Positions 1-9,450 of a stretch of 64,000 nucleotides of DNA are shown here, one piece after another (position 1 is the first letter of the stretch; the number at the start of each line of letters is the position of its first letter). Source of the stretch: Bidens hawaiensis (taxonomy: Eukaryota; Streptophyta; Magnoliopsida; Asterales; Asteraceae); the NCBI GenBank assembly GCA_021521415.1, contig JAIQDT010004232.1, positions 158,573 to 222,572 of the forward strand, given 5' to 3'. The position numbers and the translations under genes were made by a program. The notes beneath the pieces are model-generated. The model ran no database searches, was not told the DNA's origin, and worked only from the letters and a program-made list of their open reading frames with translations.

Positions 1-375
1 CAGTGGCCATTTCAGTAGACCTCATATCCATGATATACGTATTCTTCACTCTTGGAGCCTTCATAACAATCCAATCCTCTGGTATCTTGAAACCAGGATA
101 CAACACTATCGCCTCATTCTTCGTGAAATGCACGGTATAATCCTTGTCACAGATCTGCGAAACACTCAGCAGATTGTGCTTCAGTTCTTCAACAAAGTTA
201 ACTTTCTCTAGCGTCATCTTCCCGTTAGTCACAGTCCCAATTCCTGTGATCTTTCCACCGCTCTCTCCTGCGAAACTCACTCTACCACCTTGAACAGGTT
301 TCCAGTCTTGTAACAATTTCTTGTACCCGTCATGTGCCGGGAACAGCCGCTATCCACAACCCATTGATTGTTGGC
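1..375 (-). pseudogene. Element C protease / GAG-pre-integrase start, frameshifted
   Basis: The minus strand encodes the aspartic protease active site as DSGCSRHMTG near 335-366. The frame then shifts by one base. The next frame reads typical copia protease and pre-integrase sequence, including NLLSVSQICDK and the stretch PGFKIPEDW, up to the window edge. The protease would cut the Gag-Pol polyprotein inside the virus-like particle. The single-base slip directly after the active site would abolish the product in this copy. Family assignment is firm from the motif; the exact slip site is uncertain by a few bases. Confidence 0.8.
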
Positions 376-414
376 AGCCCTGTTCAACTGTTCCTGCACG
401 ATTAAAGCAGATTA

Positions 415-1929
415 TTAGAATCTTGGGACCCAAGACCTCTTGGTCTTGGGTCGATACATCCCGTACCTTGCCTGTCCAAAGTTAGTATTATAATCATTTC
501 TGTGAGTCCTAATAGGATACCTTCTTGTGGATTGTCTATGAGGCCATCCAAACCGTCTTGAATTAAATGAATTATTAGATATGGTTTGGGTGTTACCAGT
601 GAAAAACTGAGATCTATTTCTTTGAAAACCTGGATTAGTCCATTTTCTGAAATTCGATGGGTTTTCAGTTTTATCATTAAATTGATTACTGTTAGCTCTT
701 TTCTCAGATTTTAAAGGCCTCACACCTCTGAATTTTTGCTTCAGAGGGCAATCAGCAACAAGATGTCCTTGTTGATTACATCTAAAACAACACCTGTTTT
801 CAACTTTCTTATCAAAAGTTGTCTTAGATGTTGAGGCTGTATTACTGCCCGTTTGTCTCACATATGGTGGGACATACGGGTTTAATGGAGACTTCTTTTC
901 AGATGTTTTCTTTTTCTCTCCACTCTTTGGTAACACTTCCTCTTGATTTGTCTCACTCGACTCAGAGGATTTATCCGAGTTAGATGAGACAGGACTCGGA
1001 GCAGAAATCTTAACACTTGCGACAGGCTTACTAACTTCTTGTTCTTTAGTAGTAACTGGAACTGGAACTATCTGACCATAGTCAACATCGACAGATTTCT
1101 GATTACTAGGGTTATAAGTGTAATTATGATTGAAAGGTGGTGGAACTTCATGATAACCAATTCCTCCCCTTTTTGGAGAACCTTGATCACTAACGAGGTG
1201 ATCAAGTATAGCAGAGGAATTTCTGAATTGCTCCAGTTTCCTGTTAAGTTCCACCACTTTTACCTGGTGATCAACAATCTGTTTTTCTCTTTCAGCTATT
1301 AGTTTGGTTTTTTCTTCTAGAACCTCATAGCTAAGATCAATTATGTTAACTTTTTCAGCAAGCTTTGCTTTAAGACTTTTAATATCTGTTTCACTAGCTT
1401 TAATTTTTACTTTGTAACTATTTTCTCTAGCTTTAGTGAAATGATGATCTTCTTTTAAAGTTTTATATTGCGCATCCAAACTAACAAACTGATTAGTTAG
1501 AGTTGTCAGTTGTTCAGACAGATGTTCACACTTAGTACAAGGAAGTTCGGTACTTACCTCGGAGAGCTGGTCTGCTACATCTGCCATGTACGCTTCATTT
1601 TCGCCAGTTCCCTTCTCACTATCTGCATTTTCGATGTTTGCCAAGTTGGCCTGTTCAAATACTTCTTCAACATGCAGATTCCAGTTGTACTCTTCATTCT
1701 GTCTGGAAATCATGGCTCTATAGTCATTACCACTACCACTTTGCTGTGTAGATCTGTTCTGACTGCGTTCTACACGTTCATTCTTGCATTCTTTTGCAAA
1801 GTGGCCATTCTGCTGACAGTTGTAGCAGCGAACCTTCGTATTATCAAACCCTGGCCTCTCTCCGACAAACTTCCTGCAGTCTTCTTCATGAACCTCTTTA
1901 CCCTTCTCACTATCATGGCCATCTGCCAC
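415..1929 (-). pseudogene. Element C gag C-terminal half with two CCHC zinc knuckles
   Basis: This open frame of about 500 codons has no start of its own. It continues the upstream gag frame after a one-base frameshift near 1925. It carries a first retroviral zinc knuckle (CYNCQQNGHFAKEC), a long Lys/Glu-rich segment of coiled-coil character (roughly residues 125-240), a Ser/Pro-rich linker and a second knuckle (CFRCNQQGHLVADC). The knuckles bind element RNA during packaging. The duplicated knuckle separated by a coiled-coil spacer is a long-gag layout known from some plant copia lineages. The lineage is not assigned. Confidence 0.8.
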
Positions 1930-3026
1930 TGCAGATCCATCTCCTCCAGATCATCAGCATCGATCTGGTCATAGTCTTCATCCAAAACTGCAGGATCAAC
2001 GATCTTACCCTGAATGTAGTTCTTATATGAAGCAATAAAAGATGCATAGAGAGCAAACTGCTGTTCAGCAGATTTGACACTCATGGGCATCTTCGAGTAG
2101 TTGTTGTTTGAAACACTTGGGGAATAACTACTCTTGGTCGCTTGTGGTTGAGAAGCATTTGACCCTCCAGCTACATAGCACACATCACCGTTCATGTTGA
2201 GAGATACGTGTCCCTCATGTGTTGAGCTCGCGCCTGACTCTCCCTTAGAGTAATAAGCAGATGATTCCGTTTTCGAACTTGATCCTGAGTTAACCTTTGC
2301 CCCATACATACCCGGATCTTGAACTTGATCGGTAGGTGTTTCCTTTCGTACCATGTTCAGTTCAAACGTTCTTAGCTTGTTAACTGCTGTCTCAAGGTCA
2401 TAGTCAGCAAAGTCTTTATCTTCTCTCATCAACACTGTATACATCTCCCATTTTGGTGGGAGAGCATCAAGAAGCTTCTCAACAATCTCATCTTCTTTGT
2501 ATGCGATTGAATAGTTGCTGAGTTCAGTCATCAGATGATAATATCTAGTGATGATATCATCAAGTGATTCATTTTTCAGATACTTGAAGACCGAGAATTG
2601 GGTTTTTAGAAGTTTAATCTTCGAAGCACGAATTCCCACATTGCCCTCAAAACGGTTTTCAAGAGCTTCCCAAAGCTCTCTAGCAGTCTTGTACTTTCTG
2701 AAAGTGTGCCGAATCTCTTGTGGAAGAGCCATTGTAATTGCTGCATGAGCTTTGCTTTCGGCTTCATACATTTTCTTCTCTTCATCTTCCATCTCTTTGT
2801 ACTTCTTGATCTGATCACGACCTTCATACTCAGTAGTAGGTGGAATGTAACCATCTTGTATACATACCCACATCTTGGCATCTTGATACTTGACATATTG
2901 TTCAAAACGATCTTTCCACGCTACATAATCAGTTTTCTTAAGCATCTTGGGTGCTTTTGTAGCCGAACCTGCTTCTACTTCCATCTTTACTAATTCGGTA
3001 ATGTTTATCGAAGACATCTTTCTCAA
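1770..3026 (-). CDS. Element C gag N-terminal domain (copia-type gag)
   Basis: The ORF opens with MRKMSSINITELVKM and contains the plant copia gag domain (UBN2 / gag-polypeptide family) around residues 30-220, with landmarks W..W at the start, the stretch ARELWEALENRFEG, and DALPPKWEMY. It forms the capsid of the virus-like particle. The last 50 residues are out-of-frame sequence after the frameshift near 1925; the real continuation is the CCHC frame ending at 415. The start lies about 500 bases after the primer site, as expected for the first ORF of an LTR element. Confidence 0.85.
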   Translation of the reverse strand: MRKMSSINITELVKMEVEAGSATKAPKMLKKTDYVAWKDRFEQYVKYQDAKMWVCIQDGYIPPTTEYEGRDQIKKYKEMEDEEKKMYEAESKAHAAITMALPQEIRHTFRKYKTARELWEALENRFEGNVGIRASKIKLLKTQFSVFKYLKNESLDDIITRYYHLMTELSNYSIAYKEDEIVEKLLDALPPKWEMYTVLMREDKDFADYDLETAVNKLRTFELNMVRKETPTDQVQDPGMYGAKVNSGSSSKTESSAYYSKGESGASSTHEGHVSLNMNGDVCYVAGGSNASQPQATKSSYSPSVSNNNYSKMPMSVKSAEQQFALYASFIASYKNYIQGKIVDPAVLDEDYDQIDADDLEEMDLQWQMAMIVRRVKRFMKKTAGSLSERGQGLIIRRFAATTVSRMATLQKNARMNV

Positions 3027-3064
3027 AACTCAAAGAAATCCGAAAATCAAAAATTTTATTTTCA

Positions 3065-3330
3065 AACAGCACAGTAGGCGAAGATGTGGATAACTTCGCT
3101 TAAAGCTTAACTTCGCGTGAATTTGTAACGTCGCTCACTTTCTTAAATTCGCCGGATTGGCGATGTTGAGAATAACTTCGCTTAAGTTGAGCGAACTTGG
3201 GAGGTAGGCGAAGTTGTGGGTAACTTCGCTTGAGGTAAGCGAACTTGAAGAGGTAGGCGAAGTTGTGGATAACTTCGCTTAACCTTATATCTTCGCCGAA
3301 ACCCTAGTAACAGTGACGGCAACTTCGCCT
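3065..3330 (-). repeat. Element C leader: tandem hairpin repeats
   Basis: Between primer site and gag lie three imperfect units of about 45-50 bp built on GCGAAGTT and its complement AACTTCGC. Each pair is separated by 6-7 bases (for example gcgaagttgtggataacttcgc split as 8+6+8), so each unit can fold into a hairpin. The same 8-mer recurs in the element's LTR at 3774-3870. Position suggests part of the RNA leader or packaging region, but that role is inference. Confidence 0.75.
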
Positions 3331-3515
3331 GATGAACACGAAGTTTCTGCAGATTAGATTTCTGGGTTTTTCGAGGTTTGTGAAGGTGTTATGGGTTGTT
3401 TAAGCTTGTAGGAGATGAGTATGACACAAAAGCTCAGAAAACTCGTCCCACGAATAGTCGAACGGAACGATTTCTATACCCGCGTGATAATCCTGAACCA
3501 CACAATCGAGCAAAA

Positions 3516-3527
3516 GCTCTGATACCA
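3516..3527 (-). other. Element C primer-binding site (tRNA-iMet)
   Basis: The minus strand reads TGGTATCAGAGC, the standard complement of the plant initiator-methionine tRNA 3' end. It lies two bases inside the LTR boundary. It fixes the element's orientation and the inner end of its 5' LTR. Confidence 0.95.
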
Positions 3528-3529
3528 AT

Positions 3530-3939
3530 TGTAGGTTCCCAGCCGGATCTACACGAGATATCACGTACTACGCAGGTGCGGAATCCCTACGTAAGACGTT
3601 ACGAGTATAGAAAACAATACGATTAACACACGATAATCAAACACGTTGTATACCAACCTTAAACACGTGATACGAAGATCGCTTGATTACAGACTCTCTC
3701 TGACTCGAATACACGAAAACTAAATGAATGATTAATTACTAATAAGCCGTAACATATAGCTTATATAATCACGACAACTTCGCCTGGCATGTTCAGGCGA
3801 AGTTGTCACTAACTTCGCTTGTCTAACAAGTTCGCTCATATCAGCGAACTTGTTAGCAACTTCGCTTATACAAAACATAAAATATTACAAACACGATTAC
3901 AGACACTAGACACTGAACTACTGACATCATGCACCAACA
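3530..3939 (-). repeat. Element C 5' LTR
   Basis: The 410-bp LTR is bounded on the plus strand by TGTAGG and CCAACA, i.e. TG...CA on the minus strand, and abuts the primer site. A TATA box (minus GATTATATAA, 3761-3770) sits directly downstream of two perfect hairpins (3774-3806 and 3823-3856). The outer boundary at 3939 is inferred from the TG/CA rule because the partner LTR is off-window. Confidence 0.8.
3761..3856 (-). promoter_or_regulatory. Element C LTR promoter: TATA plus two perfect stem-loops
   Basis: Reading the minus strand, a 14-bp perfect stem with a 6-base loop (3856-3823), a further GCGAAGTT copy, and a 13-bp perfect stem with a 7-base loop (3806-3774) are followed at once by TATATAA (3770-3761). 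The stems share the cores GCGAAC and GCGAAG. The layout is that of a proximal promoter in U3. Whether the palindromes are protein sites or fold in RNA/DNA is not shown by sequence. Confidence 0.6.
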
Positions 3940-4549
3940 TATTTACCTTACCGTTTGTATTCTAAACATTTACCGATGTTAACTACATTGTTGTTTGGAT
4001 TCAGTCTGTCGAATCTATTCCATTAAGTTGTTGTTTAGATTCAATCTAACGAATCCATTCTATCCTTAATCTTGATCGATGATGTTCGGTATAAACAGTA
4101 CTCTTGTACTTTGACTTATTTGCTATACTTAGCGATCGTATTTCTTGAATATCTTCGAGCTCTTTTTCTTTGACTTTTTGATCAACCTTTCTAGGTAGTA
4201 TAATATTCCATCAGTCGTATTTCTTGAACGAATTCTTTTCGTTGATATACTGTCCTTGTATTTCTTGAACGATTTTTTTTCAATCATCTTTCTAGATGAT
4301 AGGTTAAAGCCTTTTTCATTCTAAGTTCCAAATAAAACTTTTTCGGTGTCTAGATCTCTTATTGTCTTGTAATGAATATAAGCATTTTTGTGTATTAACA
4401 CGATCTATATGCTAATATTTCATTTATAACTTAGGGAATTAAATACCCTTCTTTGATTACAAAACTACTCATTTATGAACGAGTTACAATTAATATACAA
4501 AAGTTAACTAGTCTATCTTGACATTTTCTTGATGTGATCTTGTCATTCA
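3940..4549 (-). other. Element A internal region downstream of gag, no ORF seen
   Basis: About 610 bases between element C's LTR and the end of A's gag. No protease motif or other retroelement coding is readable in any frame. Short phrases such as tatttcttgaacga recur (about 4138, 4206, 4258). I call it non-coding element A sequence by position only. Confidence 0.45.
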
Positions 4550-5613
4550 TTAATCTTGAATAGCTTTTCTTTTCGAGCATTCAGTCTTAAAGTGACCCGT
4601 TTCTCCACATGTGAAACATACTCCTAGTTTCTTTCGACATTCTTCTATTGTGTGTCCTGCTCTCTTGCAGTATGCACAATTATTCGTATTTTCTAGTCGA
4701 CACTTTCCAGTATGTTTCTTTCCACAAGTCTTACAGGCTGACTTGAGAGTACTTTCTTCTTTTCCTAACTTCTCGGAATCTTTAGCTTTCTTGGTTTCTT
4801 GGTCTTTCTTCTTTTCTTCTTCTTGATTCCTTATCATATTGTTGATTAAGTATCCGGCCACTTCCATAGCCGAATTAACTATTTCTAGCATATTGGACCG
4901 TACCATGTCTCTTATTTCTCTTGGTAACCCATATATATAACGAGTTACTTTATTATATTCCGGAGTTACCAGATGTGGAACCAATCAGCAGTACTCTAGG
5001 AATAATGACCTAGTGATTCCATAACTCAGTTTGAATTCGATCCATTTCATGAGTTGGAAAAAATTTCTTTAATATGAGACATTTGAATGTTTGCCAACTT
5101 AAGTTATACATCACTTCTCTCCCTTTGCTCATCAACAGAGCATTCCACCACTCATGCGCCTCTCCTTTAAACATTAAGGCGGAATACTGAATCTTTCTTC
5201 ATCAGTACACTTACTGGTTATCACTATTGTTTCCATCTCCTCAAGCCACCTCACGGTTGTGATGGCTCCTTTATCTCTGTGAAACTCCTTTGGTCCATAA
5301 TACTTGAAGTCTTTGAACGAACTCCACCGATTTTGAGTTTCTTTCGTTTCTTGTTCTTTGGATTATTATTATTAGTCGTAGAGCTATCATAAGCTTCTTC
5401 CTTTCTCGAAGGAACAGACTTACTTCGACTTCTCTTGTTAGATTTTGGTTGACTTTGGTTTATAGAAATGTCTTTGATAGCTTCTTTAATCATCTTTTGA
5501 ATTCCTTCTTTATATTGGGCGGAAATTTCATTATCTTTATTATTAATGCTTTCTTCGTTTCCCGATTTCTTGGGAGGACTGTTGTGAGAGTTTGCACTTT
5601 CTTCTCTTGACAT
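4550..5613 (-). pseudogene. Element A gag (chromovirus type), broken
   Basis: The start is MSREESANS at 5613, matching by position the MSEQSNN start in element B. The N-terminal Lys/Ser-rich part runs to 5251. The capsid core (5250-4985) is recognisable by nucleotide similarity to 13370-13000 in B but has lost its frame. The C-terminal part (4984-4550) is open and carries three Cys/His knuckles: CKTCGKKHTGKC, CAYCKRAGHTIEEC and CFTCGETGHFKTEC. Three knuckles in a row is characteristic of this gag type. It is the particle-forming protein, but this copy cannot encode it intact. Confidence 0.75.
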
Positions 5614-5821
5614 ACTACAATAAAATTTGTAAAAGATAAGTCCAATATTCGAAGAATTCAAAACATATCTTTTATTCATCTTATTATAGTTACAAGAGTG
5701 CATATTATTTGTTACAATTATACTCTCTACAATTACTAAGGTTTTATTTCTTCCAGCGAATGACAAATTTCTTAATCTTGCTATCTTTCTTGATGTTTTT
5801 GCTAGCCTCCATTTCTTTTTC

Positions 5822-6187
5822 TTACACTTCCATTTCCTTCATTGTTTCTTCCTTTTGAGTGTGAGCAAAGTAAAGATCTTGAGTTGCCGAAAAATTAAAA
5901 TATTCCTGTCTGTGAGGATATTCTTTCGGATAAGTCATTACTTCTTTTTCCCTTGACATCATTGGTTTGTTAGATCTACTTGATACGTCTCCATACGTAT
6001 TCCAATTTGGAATAATCTGAGCTAGCGGAATGTTAGAATCGAATGAATCTGAATCTTCTTCCATTTTTGTGCGGCATGTACTTTCATCGCTAGATATAGG
6101 AATTGGGAGAAAAGACGTTCCCATAAATCCTTTTCCTTTACCAAATCGAAGCTGACATGATCCTTGGCTAGATTGATAATCGGACAT
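5822..6187 (-). CDS. Element A ORF upstream of gag, unknown function
   Basis: This 121-codon open frame (MSDYQSSQG...) lies between primer site and gag on the element's sense strand. It is Ser/Glu-rich with no motif I recognise. Element B has a much longer ORF in the same slot, so the extra upstream ORF appears to be a feature of both elements rather than chance. The two proteins are not obviously similar in sequence; both are acidic in part. It could be a remnant of a longer ORF, since the downstream stretch to gag still reads partly open (EKEMEASKNIKK). Confidence 0.45.
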   Translation of the reverse strand: MSDYQSSQGSCQLRFGKGKGFMGTSFLPIPISSDESTCRTKMEEDSDSFDSNIPLAQIIPNWNTYGDVSSRSNKPMMSREKEVMTYPKEYPHRQEYFNFSATQDLYFAHTQKEETMKEMEV

Positions 6188-6401
6188 CTGCGCGAGGTTA
6201 TATTTTAAGGATAGGAAGACGCTCCTATCTTATTGGTTTTTGTTTAAATATTATCCGTATCAATTTTGATTGAAATCTAGATACTTTTTGACCAAGTATC
6301 AAATTTTTACTTGAATCAGTATTTTGTATAATAAGTTTTCCAAAACTTATCCTTAATCAAAGCCTAGGTGTAATTAAATACCTAATTCGCTAAGATTGAT
6401 G

Positions 6402-6413
6402 GCTCTGATACCA
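6402..6413 (-). other. Element A primer-binding site (tRNA-iMet)
   Basis: The minus strand reads TGGTATCAGAGC, three bases inside the LTR edge at 6417. It is the complement of the initiator-Met tRNA 3' end. Confidence 0.95.
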
Positions 6414-6416
6414 ACC

Positions 6417-6951
6417 TGTCACACCCCGACTTAAGGCCTAGGCGTGTGATCACAAGTTGGTACCTGTTTTATAAATAAATCAGAGTTGCGGTTTATAGCG
6501 GAAGTCTTTAAAATATTTATATTGAAAACTTACTAAAATCTCGGGTTTAATTACCCGTTTGATATTTCAAATACATTTCTTTGGGAAAACATATCTCTTT
6601 TATAATATTTTTAAATAAAATATCTGAGTCACCAGATAGTATCTAATGACTATAACTCCAATCTTCTATTCCTTCTTTCTTGTCTGTTCTAATCTTTCTT
6701 GTTTCCCTGTAACATGGGTGGGAAAATACATCAGCACAAATCTGGTGAATAACGTTGACTCTAAAATATCTTTTCAATACCATTGTGAAACCAACAATAA
6801 TACCTTTGTGACTACTCATTAGGCACCCAACTAAATTGGGATCAAATTACCCTAAGTACCATGTACAATTAATTATATACACAATATCATTTCTCTGAAC
6901 AGTCCCGTAGACTTTCAGAGGCATGTTGATGATATGCATGGCCTCGGGGAA
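6417..6951 (-). repeat. Element A 5' LTR, inner segment (U5 side)
   Basis: It begins on the plus strand with TGTCACACCCC next to the primer site and is cut at 6951 by element B. The last five bases, GGGAA, are B's target duplication; the LTR resumes at 25535 with the second GGGAA copy. Together the two pieces give an LTR of about 2.26 kb. Confidence 0.85.
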
Positions 6952-7385
6952 TGTCACACCCCCATCCAGGGCCTAGGAGTGTGACTCGTAAGTTGGTATC
7001 GTGTTTGTAAATAATTCAGAGTTGGTATGTTGCGGAAGACTTATAAAACTTTAAGGATCAAAAGTGTAATATTTATATATATATTCATAAGACGGGATTA
7101 TATACACCCAACTAAATTGGGATCAAATTACCCTAAGTACCATGTACAATTAATTATATACACAATATCATTTCTCTGAACAGTCCCGTAGACTTTCAGA
7201 GGCATGTTGATGATATTCATGGCCTCGGGGAATGTCACACCCCCATCCAGGGCCTAGGAGTGCGACTCGTAAGTTGGTATCGTGTTTGTAAATAATTCAG
7301 AGTTGCGTTATGTTGCGGAAGACTTATAAAACTTTAAGGATCAAAAGTGTAATATTTATATATATATATTCATAAGACGAGATTA
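6824..7385. repeat. 281-bp tandem duplication across the A/B junction
   Basis: Bases 6824-7104 and 7105-7385 are near-identical copies. Each contains the last 128 bases of A's LTR segment plus the first 150 or so bases of B's 3' LTR. The left-hand unit therefore carries an extra partial LTR end. Because both elements are included, the duplication happened after B inserted. The breakpoint shares CACCC between A (6824) and B's LTR, pointing to a short-homology slippage event. Confidence 0.9.
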
Positions 7386-9145
7386 TAAACATTCGTTTAA
7401 GTTATCAAAAGATTATTTGTTTATAATTACAAATCATCATTTAAGATATTAAGTTCACGAAAAGAATCCGAGCCATCGGATATCATAGTACTTCGTCATT
7501 TCCAAGCTCTAACTTTGTTCACCTGCAAAATGTAATAAAATACGTCAGCAACGAATGCTGGTGAACACACTGACGCAAAAATATTCCTTTTACTTTATTA
7601 CCCCTCGAGACTACGCCTGTCTCGGCCCAACGTGGCTTAGGAATAACAAAGTCAAATAACACATTATAAAAATAAGCCTCTACGCTAGATCACCTCAGCA
7701 AACACCGCAGCGTTCGACTTAGTTAAGTACCCGTAAATATACACATAAAGTCGTACTCCCTGCAGGAGAGCGTCCTACGACCAAGGGTGGTGCGATCATG
7801 CCCATACATCGCATAGTACCACCTATGTAAGGATCCAGACATACGTATACCACAGCCTGAGAGCTAGGTTTATACCCTTTATTTATAACGGTTTTAGGAA
7901 CACATAGTTCCTTGTAAACAATTTCAAATAACATGTTTGACTCATTTTTAATTAAGTATAAGTTTGGGGGCGTATTCACCTTGTCTCTTTAGGATCGGCT
8001 TCACTCACCTTCTAAGGGTCTTTCCCTTTCTTTATCGCGCACCTATAGTACGAGTATAAATATTTGTTAGTCGGATACACGATCCGGCTTAAGACATTTA
8101 GTCTTATATCTCAATCCTCGATTGAACCTTTAGTTCAATTCTTGTTTACTTGAAAACCTTTAGTTTATAATAAAAACCCGACGTTTCTTCTTCTCCAAGA
8201 AACGTAATCTTTTCTTTTATTATTTAAGAATACTCTTTATTCATTAAATAATATTTCATAACAAAGAATATTTGCATATATACTTACACACATATATATG
8301 TTATCACAACATTAAATATTCATTCTTTTATTCATATCTTTGTTATGTTATCTTTCTTTTCTTTTATCGAGTTATCGAGTATAACCTCGACTTAAGGCTT
8401 AAGCCTTGAATATAATATTAAATTATATTAAATTCATCATTACGCCTAACCTCAATGGCGTATAGAAACCCTAGGGACACGAGCAGCACTCCAACGCCAC
8501 TTTAATCTTCTCGACACGCAAATCGAGGAATGTCAAATCTTCAACACTCGTTGACACGACTTTCGAGACTCCTTGCCATTAACAACACCATCTTGATATG
8601 TGGGTGGAGGGTGGCACAACTTCGAGGAAACGTCGTTACACAATCGAGGGATCGGGGCACGCTTAACGAGGTATTATGACACGCTTATCGAGGTATAGTT
8701 AGAGAGAGAGTAGAGAGATGTGAGAGTAGGTTTTGGGATATGGAAATGAGCAGCCCATGGCTGCTATTTATAGACGAAAAATTGGCTCCCATCGCACTAC
8801 GCGATGGGTGCCTCAGCAGACCTATCGTGTATCGCGATATAGGTCTGCTGACTCACAGCGTAGACCTGCCACGTGTTGACACGTGGCAGGCACCGCTACA
8901 CGTGGCAGCAGTGTTGCCACGTGGTGACACGTGGCAATAACCAGTGTCACCGTGTGCCACGTGTCACGTTGTATCAGGTACCCCATCGCGATACGTGATG
9001 GGGTTCTCCTCTGACTCATCGCGTAGCGCGATGGGTCAGGAAATCAGAATTTTTAATTTAAACCCTCAACTTTAGAATTTGGCAATTTTAGTCCCTAGAC
9101 TTTGGAAAATTGATACTTTGAACTTGAAATTTTCACGTTGTTACA
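7233..9145 (-). repeat. Element B 3' LTR (1913 bp)
   Basis: Plus-strand ends are TGTCACACCCCC and GTTGTTACA; the minus strand thus runs TGTAACAACG to GTGTGACA. It is the fuller of B's two LTRs. A TATA box lies at 8764-8773 on the minus strand, giving a U3 of about 400 bp and a very long R-U5. Short ORFs across the hairpin cluster here are not genes. Confidence 0.9.
8762..9037 (-). promoter_or_regulatory. Element B LTR promoter: TATA box and chained palindromes with six CACGTG cores
   Basis: The minus strand carries CTATAAATAGCAG (8773-8761). Upstream of it come consecutive palindromes: 8789-8809 (CCCATCGC...GCGATGGG), 8815-8852 (12-bp stem CAGCAGACCTAT), 8866-8890 (11-bp stem CTGCCACGTGT), 8913-8938 (10-bp stem TTGCCACGTG), 8981-9004 and 9016-9038. 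Six CACGTG hexamers (G-box core, a known bZIP/bHLH site in plants) occur in about 100 bases. A role in bZIP/bHLH-driven transcription is inference. Confidence 0.65.
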
Positions 9146-9158
9146 TCCTCCCCACCTT
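9146..9158 (-). other. Element B polypurine tract
   Basis: The minus strand reads AAGGTGGGGAGGA directly before the LTR start TGTAAC. This is the usual plus-strand DNA primer of a Ty3/gypsy element and fixes the 3' LTR edge. Confidence 0.9.
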
Positions 9159-9174
9159 GAAACAAATCTCGTCC

Positions 9175-9450
9175 TCGAGATTGCTTTACTCGAACAAGTG
9201 GGGGTATTTTTTTCTCATTTTCAATTCGAGTTCCCAAGTATATTCGGGCCCTCTACGCGAGTCTCATTTTACTTTCACAATTTTCAACGTTCTTTTCTTT
9301 AACTTCTTTGTTTTCGAATCTTCAATTTGAATTGGACGTTCTACGAATTTTAATTTCTCATTTATTTCAACGTCTTTTAATGGCATAGCCAACGATTCAT
9401 CGGTCAAACACTTACGCGGATTCGAGACATGGAATACATCGTGTATCCCT
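9175..9450 (-). pseudogene. Element B integrase C-terminal chromodomain, interrupted
   Basis: After a stop following LPEEM at 9450 the same frame reads GIHDVFHVSNPRKCL, then a basic segment ending in RRGPEYTWE and KMRKKYPHLF. This is the plant chromovirus chromodomain, which directs integration to marked chromatin. A second stop (TGA where related elements have Trp, before DSRRGPEYTWE) breaks it. Presence of this domain places B in the chromodomain-bearing Tekay group. Confidence 0.8.

Larger units (their letters stand above)
1..3939 (-). mobile_element. Element C: Ty1/copia LTR retrotransposon, 5' half only
   Basis: Read on the minus strand the order is LTR (3939-3530), initiator-Met primer site, repeat-rich leader, gag with a copia-type gag domain, two CCHC knuckles, and the protease/GAG-pre-integrase start, which runs off the left edge. 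The copia assignment rests on the gag type and on the protease motif DSGCSRHMTG followed by the typical pre-integrase text. Integrase, RT and the 3' LTR are outside the window. At least two frameshifts interrupt it (near 1925 and near 337), so this copy cannot make an intact polyprotein. It lies next to element A's internal region and is probably inserted in it; the matching target duplication is off-window. Confidence 0.9.

Noticed and set aside
402..677. 91-codon minus-strand ORF overlapping gag of element C
   Set aside because: Shadow frame of the gag CCHC region; no start context or domain.
6952..7104. A separate solo LTR fragment of element B
   Set aside because: It is the first copy of the 281-bp tandem duplication, as flanking A-LTR sequence is duplicated with it.
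8740..9019. Opposed ORFs of about 65 codons in B's LTR (and again at 25129-25408)
   Set aside because: Both strands are open because the region is a chain of palindromes; the translations are CACGTG/CATCGCG repeats, not proteins.
8788..9038. CRISPR-like regularly spaced repeats
   Set aside because: The palindromes differ from each other, spacing is irregular, there are no spacers of constant length, and the setting is a plant LTR.
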